This document shows positions 1-5,778 of a stretch of DNA of 6,856 nt, piece by piece. This DNA is from Actinomycetes bacterium (GTDB lineage: Bacteria > Actinomycetota > Actinomycetes > Streptosporangiales > Streptosporangiaceae). Every line of letters begins with the position of its first letter. Position 1 is the stretch's first letter. The notes beneath the pieces are model-generated. The model searched no databases, was not told the DNA's origin, and worked only from the letters and a program-made list of their open reading frames with translations. The stretch is taken from positions 1 to 6,856 of the forward strand of contig JAFACJ010000356.1 of assembly GCA_023425615.1 (NCBI GenBank), given 5' to 3'. The position numbers and the translations under genes are program-made.

Positions 1-24
1 CAGCTAGCGGCGAGGAGGAGAAGC

Positions 25-420
25 TCAGGGGTGGGATGTTCGGGTGAGTTTCTCGTTGTCGCGGTAGATCGTGATGAGTTCACGGAAGCCGACCTTGCGG
101 TATCGGGGGTAGGGCTGGATGCCCCAGTCGTCCTTGGCTGGGGCGTCGGCGTTGGCGGCCTTGCTGTTGAAGGGGGTGCCGCCGAGTGGGGCGGGGTCGT
201 CGCAGTGGAGGGTGGGGTCGGAGTAGGAGACCTGGCGCAGGCCGCTGCAGATCTCCTGGACCGAGAGGGTCGGCCAGCCGTAGTAGATCATGGTGAAGGG
301 GAGGGTGAAGGCGCCCTCGATGACGAGGGCGAACAGCAGGACGTAGCACACGCGCCGGATGATCGTGTGCAGGCGGGCGGTGTCCTTCGTGGTGCCGAGG
401 GGGAGTTCTTCGGTGGTCAC
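25..420 (-). CDS. Gene B: single-helix membrane protein with extracytoplasmic two-cysteine tail, last gene of NorQ/NorD operon
   Basis: This is a 131-residue protein that I do not recognise with confidence. The start chosen is GTG at 420-418, because AGGAGG at 430-425 sits four bases upstream and the preceding gene's expected stop is at 443. A short charged N-terminus is followed by one hydrophobic helix (about residues 22-46), then a hydrophilic domain of about 85 residues with Cys58 and Cys73 and many Asp, Pro and Tyr residues, probably outside the membrane. The two cysteines could form a disulfide or bind a metal. In the sequence as given, its frame is open to gene A upstream, so a naive ORF call gives one 380-aa protein from 1167 to 25. 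The helix-then-Cys-tail layout resembles the C-terminal part of AveC-like membrane proteins, but that is a weak resemblance from memory. It is probably co-transcribed with the NorD/NorQ genes and may be part of their client complex. Confidence 0.6.
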   Translation of the reverse strand: MTTEELPLGTTKDTARLHTIIRRVCYVLLFALVIEGAFTLPFTMIYYGWPTLSVQEICSGLRQVSYSDPTLHCDDPAPLGGTPFNSKAANADAPAKDDWGIQPYPRYRKVGFRELITIYRDNEKLTRTSHP

Positions 421-442
421 GACGCCTCCTGGGGGTCGGCTG

Positions 443-1167
443 TCAGTCGGAGAAGATCTCTCGGTTGACCGTGTGCAGGTAGGGGATCGACAGGAACGGG
501 TGATGTAGAAGATGTCGTAGAGCCACCAGCCGATCACCGGGAGGGCGATGTGGGCGTACCGGAGGTCGGCGAAGATCGTCATGTTGGTGGTGTAGCCGAT
601 CCAGATGACCACGCCGAACCAGCAGGTGACGATCATCCACTGGTGGCCCCAGCGCTTCATCTGGAGCAGGCCGATGCAGGCGGCCATGCGCATGGCGAAC
701 ACGGTGAGGACGCAGGTGATCTCCCAGGCCTTCTCGCCGGGGGCTCCGGCGCCGCCGACCCAGGGGAGCTGGTTGTAGTGCCAGAAGTAGCCGGCGTCGA
801 AGATTCCGCCCCATCCCATGATCATGGTCTGCCAGAGGACGGCGTTGGCGGCGAAGGTGTCCAGCGCCCAGCCGAAGCAGTTGAGGGCGGCGTCCAGGAA
901 CACCATGTAGCCGATCAGCGTGACGATGATCGGGCGGACGGACAGCCCCTCCTTGGACGCCTTGCGCTGCAGCGCCAGCCCGCGCAGGAAGAGGGGGAGG
1001 CCGATGACACCGGGCAGTGTCATGCCCATCAGCACCGTCCCGGTGATGAGCCACTTGTCGGCGCGGCGCTGGGCCTGGCGGGAGCGTTCGGCGTGGTCGT
1101 CGTAGTCGGTGGCGGGCGCCGCGGACCCGGCCGCGGCGGGGGAGAGCCTGTTCAGGGGGTTGCGCAT
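443..1167 (-). CDS. Gene A: polytopic membrane protein, apparently frameshifted near its 3' end
   Basis: The ATG at 1167 lies six bases after the stop of the 39-aa ORF, with GGTAGG overlapping that stop as a ribosome binding site. After a polar Ala-rich N-terminus, hydrophobic segments fall at about residues 39-61, 79-100, 149-167, 176-198 and 203-230, so five or so membrane helices. A loop at about 124-136 (FDAGYFWHYNQLPW) carries Asp, His, Tyr and Trp. The frame as read becomes Ser/Arg/Thr-rich and unlike protein after residue 223 (YDIFYIT). In the next frame the text continues naturally as PFLSIPYLHTVNREIFSD followed by TGA at 443. One missing C in the run at 498-500 explains this, and the intact product would be 241 aa. 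Its position after NorD and NorQ makes it the best candidate client of that chaperone pair. The family is uncertain; AveC-like (spirocyclase AveC family) is possible. I see no heme-copper oxidase His pattern and no PmoA/PmoC signature. Confidence 0.6.
496..501 (-). other. Probable single-base deletion (frameshift) fusing genes A and B
   Basis: On the minus strand the bases read ACC CGT (501-496). Adding one C to the three-C run at 500-498 gives ACC CCG TTC CTG. This continues into a hydrophobic C-terminus, a TGA stop at 445-443, the AGGAGG at 430-425 and the GTG start of gene B at 420. Without it, the frame reads through about 27 low-quality residues rich in Ser, Arg, Thr and Pro and then enters gene B in frame, giving the continuous 25-1167 ORF. 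The site may be a real mutation, a homopolymer sequencing error, or, less likely, a programmed slip that makes both a separate and a fused product. Confidence 0.65.
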
Positions 1168-1173
1168 GGCGGC

Positions 1174-1293
1174 CTACCAGTTCCGCTGGGAGTACATGTA
1201 GAGCTGGATGGCGAGCATCAGCGCCAGATAGCCGTAGGTGAAGATCTGGAAGACGATGAGAGCGCGTCGTCGCTGCCGGTCCTGTTCGTTCAC
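1174..1293 (-). CDS. 39-aa single-helix membrane microprotein
   Basis: This short gene starts at GTG 1293-1291, with AAAGGA at 1307-1302 eight bases upstream, and stops with TAG at 1176-1174. The product begins with a very basic, polar stretch (NEQDRQRRR) followed by one hydrophobic, aromatic-rich helix (about residues 11-34) and ends QRNW. The positive N-terminus predicts an N-in topology. It fills the whole gap between norQ (stop at 1307, 13 bases upstream) and gene A (start six bases downstream), so it is almost certainly translated as part of the operon. Microproteins of this type act as small subunits or assembly factors of membrane enzymes (for example NorF, CcoQ and CydX). That role is inferred from size and position only; I recognise no family. 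Confidence 0.7.
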   Translation of the reverse strand: MNEQDRQRRRALIVFQIFTYGYLALMLAIQLYMYSQRNW

Positions 1294-1306
1294 TCGGGTG
1301 GTCCTT

Positions 1307-2098
1307 TCACAGGGGGGTGTGCTCGGGGAGGAGGGCGGCGGCCAGTTCCCGCAGTCCGTCGGTGGTGGCGCCGTCGGTGCTGAGCGGTGCGAGCAGGCAC
1401 GCTTCGACGGCCTGGGACTCGCTCGCGCCGGCCGCGATGAGATGAGCGGCCGTGACCAGAGCCCGCGTCGAGGGCGGTTCCAGATGCAGGATGCGGTCGG
1501 TGGTGCGGACCGCGGTCGCGCAGCCCACGAGCCGCCCGGCGGTCTCGGCGTCGATCCCGGTCTCGGCCGTCAGGACCTCCCTCTCCTGGTCGGGAGGCAG
1601 ATAGTCCAGCGCGATCGTGACGAACCGCTGGCGGAAGGAGGGCTTCAACTCCTTCAGCGAGCTGCGATGGGCCGGGTTGTAGGAGCAGACGAGCAGGAAG
1701 GGGCCGGGGGCGCGCAGGGTTTGGCCGGTCCGGTCGAGGTAGAGGGTTCTGCGGTGGTCGGCCAGGGAGTGAAGGACGGCCAGCGAGTCGTGGCGGGCCT
1801 CGACCACCTCGTCGAGGTAGCAGATCGCGCCTTCGCGGACGGCCCGGGTGAGCGGCCCGTCGCTCCACACCACGTCGCCGCCCGAGACGAGGAACCGTCC
1901 CACGAGGTCGGCGCTGGTGAGATCGTCATGGCAGCTGATCGTGATCACCTGCCGGCCGAGGCGTTCGCCCATGTGCTCCACGAGCCGGGTCTTGCCGCAG
2001 CCCGTCGGCCCGGTGAGCATCACCGGGAGCCGCCGCGCGGCGGCGCGTTCGAACAGCTCGGTCTCCCCACCTGTCGGCTGGTAGTAGATCGATGTCAT
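1307..2098 (-). CDS. norQ: NorQ/CbbQ-type MoxR-family AAA+ ATPase
   Basis: This 263-aa protein, of usual length for NorQ/CbbQ/NirQ, starts at ATG 2098 with AGGAGG four bases upstream. Walker A is GPTGCGKT (30-37), Walker B ICYLDE (92-97), the sensor-1 Asn is in CSYNP (138-142), the arginine-finger motif is SFRQRF (154-159), and a sensor-2-like PPSTRA lies at 208-213. These proteins form hexameric ring ATPases that work with a NorD/CbbO VWA partner to activate or insert metal into a target enzyme, in the cytoplasm. The partner gene is directly upstream, 17 bases away, in the usual chaperone pairing. Neither RuBisCO nor norCB genes are visible here, so the symbol denotes the family and not proof of a nitric oxide reductase role. 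All catalytic motifs are intact. The ATPase call is very secure; the client is unknown. Confidence 0.93.
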   Translation of the reverse strand: MTSIYYQPTGGETELFERAAARRLPVMLTGPTGCGKTRLVEHMGERLGRQVITISCHDDLTSADLVGRFLVSGGDVVWSDGPLTRAVREGAICYLDEVVEARHDSLAVLHSLADHRRTLYLDRTGQTLRAPGPFLLVCSYNPAHRSSLKELKPSFRQRFVTIALDYLPPDQEREVLTAETGIDAETAGRLVGCATAVRTTDRILHLEPPSTRALVTAAHLIAAGASESQAVEACLLAPLSTDGATTDGLRELAAALLPEHTPL

Positions 2099-2115
2099 CC
2101 GGCCTCCTCGGCCCG

Positions 2116-3618
2116 TCAGCTGGCGGTCAGTTCGCGGTGGACGTGGGCGAGGGCTCGTGGCAGGTCCTCCACCCGGTGGACGCGGCGGTGGCGGCGCGGC
2201 CCGAAAAGGTCGGGCAGCAGTTCGGTGCGGGCGGGCCCGACCCCGAGGTAGTAGGGGGTGATCCCCGCATCGACGGCCTCCTGGACGGCGTGCGCCACGT
2301 CCGCGATCGCGTACCGGCCCTCGTAGCCCTCGTCGGAGACCAGGCCGTCTCCGAGGATGACGAGCAGCCGCCGACGGGCCGGCTGCTCCAGGAGCCGGCC
2401 GGTCAGATGCCGCAGCGGAGCGCCGAGCCGGGTGTAGCCTCCGGCCTTCAACCCGAGCCCGCCCGGGGTGACCAGGCGCCGATCGGTGAAGTCCTTCAGG
2501 CAGGTCACCTCGACCCGGTGCCGGGTGTTGCCTGTGAAGGTGAACACGGCGTGCCGTTCCCCGGCGAGCGTCATGGCGCGCGATAGCGCGTCCGCGCAGG
2601 CCAGTTGGAGGCCGAAGAGCCGTCCCGCGCCCGCGCCGAGGGAGGAACTGGCGTCCAGCAGCAGCGCGGTGGCCACATCTCGGGAGGCCGGGACCAGGTC
2701 GCGGAAGACGCGGGACTCCTGCGGCCTTCCGGTCACGCGCGCCAGATGGTGGGCGATGTAACGGTCGACGTCGAGGTCGGCGCCGTCCTCCAGGCCGCCC
2801 TTCATCGCGCGGCTCGTCGGCGTCCGGAACCAGCGCAGCAGTTCGGACGGTACGGGCGACGGGGCCGCCCGCCCGCCGGGGTGGCGGCGCTCCAGGACCG
2901 CGACGTGATCGGGCAGGAACGTCTCGCGCCACAGATTCCACTCGGGGTAGGGGATGCCGATCCGCTGACCGGAGAGGACGCCGGACTCCTCGTCCTCGGG
3001 GCGGCTCGGCGGCGGAAGGTTGGGGTCGCGGACTCCGCCGTCACCGCCGACGGGGACGGAGTACCAGCGGTAGGCGTCCGAGCGGGGCGAGGTCCACGGC
3101 ATGCGGCCGTAGATCCTGCGGGCGGCGGAGGCCAGGCTCCGGCCGGGGGCCGCCACCGGTGACAGCCTGCCGAGCAGCGCGGGAACCTCCAGCCCGCCGG
3201 GCGAGCGGGCGAGCGAGTGCGCCCGCTGGAGGATCGCGGGGCCGTCGAGGTCACCATCACCGACCCGCAGGACGGGCAGGGCGCGCCGCAGCTCGGGAAT
3301 CAGACCGGGCCAGCGGGCCATGGCCCAGCCCAGAGCGGACTCGCCCTCGGCGATCGTCAGCGCCCGCAGCTCGCGCGCCGTCAGCCGCTGCACGGCGTGC
3401 TCGGCGAGGCGGTCCTTGGACGGGGCGCACTGCAGCGCGATCCCGCAGGTCAGGGTCCGCCTCGTCCAGCCGGGCGCGGGAGCGGGATACGGGACGCCCA
3501 CGATGCCGGCATCCAGACAGAACGCCCGCCGCTGGCCCGACCAGAGCCGGGCGCCCCGGCGGCGGCCGTCCGACAGGCCCACCGCCAGCAACGCGAACGC
3601 GCGCTCGGCGCCGGTCAC
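2116..3618 (-). CDS. norD: NorD/CbbO-type VWA-domain protein
   Basis: This is a protein of about 500 aa. I prefer GTG 3618-3616, because GGGAG lies eight bases upstream; GTG 3624 is in frame but only two bases from GGGAG. The N-terminal half is a helical, Arg/Leu-rich region. The middle has the family-type YPEWNLW segment (about 224-230). The C-terminal third is a VWA domain with the MIDAS metal site DASSS (about 322-326), the MIDAS threonine in GGYTRLG (near 396) and the aspartate in LGDGLVSDEGYEGRYAI (near 424); YEGRY is a NorD/CbbO hallmark. NorD-like proteins use the metal-ion-dependent adhesion site to hold the client while NorQ hydrolyses ATP. It begins about 25 bases after the 42-aa ORF and ends 17 bases before norQ, so one operon is likely. 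At about 500 aa it is shorter than many NorD and CbbO proteins. The family is secure and the substrate is not known. Confidence 0.88.
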   Translation of the reverse strand: MTGAERAFALLAVGLSDGRRRGARLWSGQRRAFCLDAGIVGVPYPAPAPGWTRRTLTCGIALQCAPSKDRLAEHAVQRLTARELRALTIAEGESALGWAMARWPGLIPELRRALPVLRVGDGDLDGPAILQRAHSLARSPGGLEVPALLGRLSPVAAPGRSLASAARRIYGRMPWTSPRSDAYRWYSVPVGGDGGVRDPNLPPPSRPEDEESGVLSGQRIGIPYPEWNLWRETFLPDHVAVLERRHPGGRAAPSPVPSELLRWFRTPTSRAMKGGLEDGADLDVDRYIAHHLARVTGRPQESRVFRDLVPASRDVATALLLDASSSLGAGAGRLFGLQLACADALSRAMTLAGERHAVFTFTGNTRHRVEVTCLKDFTDRRLVTPGGLGLKAGGYTRLGAPLRHLTGRLLEQPARRRLLVILGDGLVSDEGYEGRYAIADVAHAVQEAVDAGITPYYLGVGPARTELLPDLFGPRRHRRVHRVEDLPRALAHVHRELTAS

Positions 3619-3643
3619 GGGCACGACTCCCGAATGTCGCGGG

Positions 3644-3772
3644 TCAGAACGTCCCGATGCGGCTGAGGACCCAGTACCAGAAGACCACGAGGACGGTGCA
3701 GAACACCCAGGTCACCCCGAAGCGCACCAGATCCTGCCAGGACAGGGACAGGTCGAAGATGTTGTGCAGCAC
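3644..3772 (-). CDS. 42-aa single-helix membrane microprotein, first gene of the operon
   Basis: The start is GTG at 3772-3770, chosen because GGAGG at 3784-3780 lies seven bases upstream; a GTG at 3778 is too close to it. The frame is open further upstream (to an ATG at 3853), but that extension crosses the presumed promoter and lacks a good ribosome binding site. The product starts MLHNIFDLSLSWQDL, with an amphipathic look, then has one hydrophobic Trp/Val-rich helix (about residues 16-37) and a short basic end (SRIGTF). It sits immediately upstream of norD and downstream of the putative operator, as the leading gene of the cluster. I recognise no family. With the 39-aa protein it makes two microproteins in one operon, which suggests small subunits or assembly factors of a membrane complex. 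Confidence 0.62.
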   Translation of the reverse strand: MLHNIFDLSLSWQDLVRFGVTWVFCTVLVVFWYWVLSRIGTF

Positions 3773-3824
3773 GAGCACACCTCCACCGAGGGTAGTTCTC
3801 CGAGATCGGAAACCGCATTCTCCA

Positions 3825-3853
3825 TAGGTAAGCCCGTCGCCATCAGATGTCAA
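3825..3853 (-). promoter_or_regulatory. Candidate promoter of the microprotein-norD-norQ operon
   Basis: On the minus strand a perfect TTGACA lies at 3853-3848. Seventeen bases later comes TACCTA (3830-3825), a partial -10 match that lacks the final conserved T unless shifted by one base. The leader to the GTG at 3772 would be about 45-50 bases. The -35 box overlaps the palindromic element at 3850-3869, so a bound repressor would block it. The -35 is convincing and the -10 is modest. Confidence 0.45.
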
Positions 3854-3878
3854 TGACTAGATTCAGTGAAAGATGTCA
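3846..3878. promoter_or_regulatory. Putative TetR operator, operon side (compound)
   Basis: The core 3850-3869 reads TCAATGACTAGATTCAGTGA, of the form TCAnTGA-N6-TCAnTGA. A second overlapping element, 3863-3878 (TCAGTGAAAGATGTCA), matches the reverse complement of the tetR-side element at 13 of 16 positions. The heptamer GATGTCA occurs at both 3846-3852 and 3872-3878, 26 bp apart. This arrangement suggests two overlapping dimer sites over the operon promoter. The link to the neighbouring TetR is inferred from the shared motif. Confidence 0.55.
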
Positions 3879-3948
3879 GCGAACAACATCCGGGCACCTC
3901 ACGGACGGATGGCCGCACGTGGACGGGGGATCGCCGGGCCCTTGGGGG

Positions 3949-4551
3949 TCAGCGGGGTTCCATGCCTCGCAGCACGGTGGAGGTGAAGTTGTCGAGGATT
4001 CCCCGACGCTCGGGGACCACATGGTCATGCGTGGTGATGAGCAAGGCGTAGAGGCCGACCATGAACAGGAACGCCGACTGCGCGGCGTCGGCCTCGGCGA
4101 AGATCTCTCCGCGCTCCCTGGCCAGCTCGAACTCCCGCACCGCCATCGCGATCACCGGATACTCCGGCCACCGGCCGGGCTCGGGGTGCTCCTGGGGGCG
4201 AGCGGGGGAGAAATGCAGCGCCAGGACGTCGCGCATGAGCCGCTTGCCCAGGCGCTCTTCCACGATCTCGACCTCGCGGACGAACTGCGCCAGCGCGAAA
4301 CGCAGATCGTGCGGTGCGGCCAGCGCCGCGGCCAGCCGTCCGGCCATCAGCGCCTCCTCCCGCCGCTCCAGCTCCGCCAGGACATGTTCCTTCGTGGGGA
4401 AATGAAAGTAGAACGTCCCCCGCGCCACCCCCGCCGCCGCGGTGATCGCGCCGATGTCCGCCTCGGCCATCCCCGCGCGCCCGAACTCCTCCACCGCGGC
4501 CGCGAACACCCGCTCACGCGTCTCCAACCGGCGTTGCGTACGGCTGTTCAT
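3949..4551 (-). CDS. TetR/AcrR-family transcriptional regulator
   Basis: This 200-aa protein is of typical length for the family. The ATG at 4551 has GGAGAG seven bases upstream. The N-terminal DNA-binding domain is classic TetR: helix 1 at about residues 8-25 (TRERVFAAAVEEFGRAG), and the helix-turn-helix at 33-52 with GVARGTFYFHFPTKEHVL (41-58). The remaining 140 residues are the helical ligand-binding and dimerisation domain, rich in Ala, Leu, Glu and Phe, whose ligand cannot be read from sequence. It lies on the same strand as the norD/norQ operon, about 176 bp upstream of its first gene, with a shared near-palindrome in front of both. The simplest model is a ligand-released repressor of itself and of the operon. 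No membrane segment or unusual fusion is seen. The family is secure and the targets are inferred. Confidence 0.9.
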   Translation of the reverse strand: MNSRTQRRLETRERVFAAAVEEFGRAGMAEADIGAITAAAGVARGTFYFHFPTKEHVLAELERREEALMAGRLAAALAAPHDLRFALAQFVREVEIVEERLGKRLMRDVLALHFSPARPQEHPEPGRWPEYPVIAMAVREFELARERGEIFAEADAAQSAFLFMVGLYALLITTHDHVVPERRGILDNFTSTVLRGMEPR

Positions 4552-4584
4552 CGTCTCGCTCTCCGTCCCGCCACCCTCGGCAAA

Positions 4585-4604
4585 TCACTGACATCCGTCA
4601 ATGA
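4585..4604. promoter_or_regulatory. Putative TetR operator and tetR promoter
   Basis: TCACTGACATCCGTCAATGA is a 20-bp near-palindrome: the arms TCAcTGAC and GTCAaTGA pair at seven of eight positions around a 4-bp spacer. It ends about 34 bp upstream of the tetR ATG. On the minus strand TATCAT at 4606-4601, a good -10 match, overlaps it, so binding would cover the -10 and the start point. This fits autorepression. The same half-sites recur at 3850-3869 before the operon. Confidence 0.6.
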
Positions 4605-5044
4605 TAAGTATCGCCGACGCTCCACTTGGTTTCTCCAGGCTCTCCCCGGCCCTCGACCGCATGCTTGTCGGTCCGTCGAGCGTTGCCGTCACAGCCGTCC
4701 ATCCCGGTTGCCATCGAGAAACCGCAGGGGCCGCCAGCCGCCAGCCTGCGCCCTACGGCCGGCAAGTGTTGGCCATCAACGACCGTCATCAGCCGTTCTC
4801 GAGAGAGCCGTCAGAAGCCGGGCCTGGTGGTGAGCATGTCGGCCAGCCCGGTGTCGGACTGCTAGAAAGACATGTACGTGATAATCGACGACTATCACGT
4901 ACATGAGTCCTCGGCGATCACGTGCGAGCAGGGGATCCCTCGGCCCGGCCGATGCGCGGCTCCGGCACGTTATCCGGTACATCGGCCCTCCACCGTCGGA
5001 CGACGTCTTGATCGTCGCTGTGATCGGTGAGGGGTGATCGAAGC
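4605..5044. other. Spacer between tetR and the plus-strand unit, no convincing gene
   Basis: About 440 bp lie between the tetR promoter and the next gene. Open frames exist on both strands (for example 4601-4906 plus, 4776-5312 minus), but they lack good ribosome binding sites, are rich in Arg, Pro, Ser and Gly, and overlap one another, so I reject them. The notable content is the inverted repeat at 4871-4905. Nearby GATCACGTGC (4916-4925) resembles one arm of it. Close to the downstream gene, GTGATCG occurs twice (5020-5026 and 5034-5040). I cannot define a clear promoter for the gene at 5045. Confidence 0.5.
4871..4905. repeat. 35-bp near-perfect inverted repeat
   Basis: CATGTACGTGATA (4871-4883) is followed by nine bases and then its exact reverse complement TATCACGTACATG (4893-4905). 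The central ATCGACGAC is itself nearly symmetric (TCG-A-CGA), so 16 of 17 base pairs of the whole element match around one central base. It lies in non-coding DNA about 140 bp upstream of the gene at 5045. It is not GC-rich and has no T tract, which argues against a classic intrinsic terminator. A large operator, a cruciform or hairpin signal, or a mobile-element trace are the alternatives. Confidence 0.85.
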
Positions 5045-5653
5045 ATGGTTCACGGCGGCGAGCGTTCGAAGCCAGATGGTGTCCGGCTCTTCCAGCTCCG
5101 GATCCTGGCCGGGATGCGTGACAACGACGCGATCGTCGATCTGGCCCTGGAACGGTTGGGGGCGGACCGCGCCGAGATGGACCTCGCGTCCAAACGTGAG
5201 CCGTTCCTGTCTCCCGCGGGTCATTTCGAGGACGTCGTCGAACTCCTGGGCCCACCGTTGTCGTCCACGACCTTCCTCCTGGAGCCCGACGGGCCGTGGG
5301 CCGATCGGCCACTGACCAAGCTGACCTACCGGCTCCCGCTCTGGCCCGACCTGGAGTTCTACCTCTCAGGCAATCCCAGGCTTCCGATCGCGTATGACTT
5401 CGGGTTCGCCCGCCCGGCCGATACCCCCGCTGCTGCGCCCAACCAACTCGCGGACCTTCGGCCCTGGGCTTGCCTGCGCGATGAGGTGATCGAGCACTTC
5501 GGCGCCCCGGTCGAAGAAGGCGATCGGTGGGCGCCGTTCGAGACGTACATCTTCAAAGCCCGTCATGCCGACGGGAGTGTCAGCCGCTTCAGGGCGTGCT
5601 TCTCCTGGAACCTGCTGCAGCGTGTCACGGTGATCGAGGAGGACCTGTCATGA
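5045..5653 (+). CDS. Hypothetical protein (202 aa), unrecognised family
   Basis: I chose ATG 5045, with GAGGGG about ten bases upstream; GTG 5027 is in frame but has no ribosome binding site, and the ATG at 5114 would cut a plausible N-terminal segment. The product is soluble, with no signal peptide or membrane helix, and is acidic. The first 60 residues look helical (RILAGMRDNDAIVDLALERL). The middle is rich in aromatics and proline (LTYRLPLWPDLEFYLSGNP), and the end (FKARHADGSVSRFRACFSWN, then RVTVIEEDL) reads as alternating strands. The balanced composition and a strong coupled downstream start support a real gene. I recognise no catalytic motif or named family. Its stop overlaps the ATG of the 35-aa ORF (ATGA), and the HAD phosphatase follows, so the three probably share a transcript. 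Confidence 0.7.
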   Translation: MVHGGERSKPDGVRLFQLRILAGMRDNDAIVDLALERLGADRAEMDLASKREPFLSPAGHFEDVVELLGPPLSSTTFLLEPDGPWADRPLTKLTYRLPLWPDLEFYLSGNPRLPIAYDFGFARPADTPAAAPNQLADLRPWACLRDEVIEHFGAPVEEGDRWAPFETYIFKARHADGSVSRFRACFSWNLLQRVTVIEEDLS

Positions 5654-5757
5654 GCGGCCCCGCTTCCCACCCGAAGGCCACCGCACTGCGCGGCAACGGA
5701 GTGGCGCCCGCCGAGGCGGCGGACGAGTTCCTGTCGACCCACCGGCGCACACACTGA
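5650..5757 (+). CDS. Small 35-aa ORF coupled by ATGA overlap
   Basis: The ATG at 5650 overlaps the stop of the preceding gene as ATGA, and GAGGAGG (5637-5643) sits six bases upstream, which is near-ideal spacing for translation. The 35-residue product (MSGPASHPKATALRGNG, then VAPAEAADEFLSTHRRTH) is hydrophilic, with a possible helix at about residues 18-30, and has no membrane segment or recognised motif. It ends 21 bases before the HAD gene. The initiation signal argues that it is translated, while the short and plain composition leaves open that it is a truncated relic or only serves to couple translation to the HAD gene. Confidence 0.5.
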   Translation: MSGPASHPKATALRGNGVAPAEAADEFLSTHRRTH

Positions 5758-5778
5758 CCGGCAGAAAGGTGATGCAGC

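Noticed and set aside
25..1167. Copper membrane monooxygenase or nitric oxide reductase subunit
   Set aside because: I see no PmoA/PmoC-type metal motifs and no heme-copper oxidase histidine pattern; the idea comes only from the NorD/NorQ context.
550..1383. Long plus-strand frame of 277 codons opposite gene A
   Set aside because: It is rich in Gly, Val, Asp, Glu and His, typical of the antisense of a GC-rich gene, and it opposes an operon with consistent ribosome sites.
1307..2941. 544-codon minus-strand frame that extends norQ upstream
   Set aside because: The upstream half is Arg/Pro/Ala-rich shadow of norD in another frame; norQ starts at ATG 2098 with its own AGGAGG.
3159..3856. Plus-strand frames opposite the norD start and the operon leader
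   Set aside because: Arg/Pro/Ala-rich, no ribosome site, and they overlap the convincingly coding minus-strand genes and the operator.
3847..4833. 328-codon plus-strand frame opposite tetR
   Set aside because: It is the antisense shadow of a clear TetR gene, and its start lies within the operator region.
4871..4905. Intrinsic terminator at the palindrome
   Set aside because: No downstream T tract, moderate GC, and no convincing gene ends just before it on either strand.
4776..5312. 178-codon minus-strand frame crossing the palindrome
   Set aside because: Low-complexity Arg/Pro/Gly composition, no ribosome site, and overlap with the better plus-strand gene at 5045.
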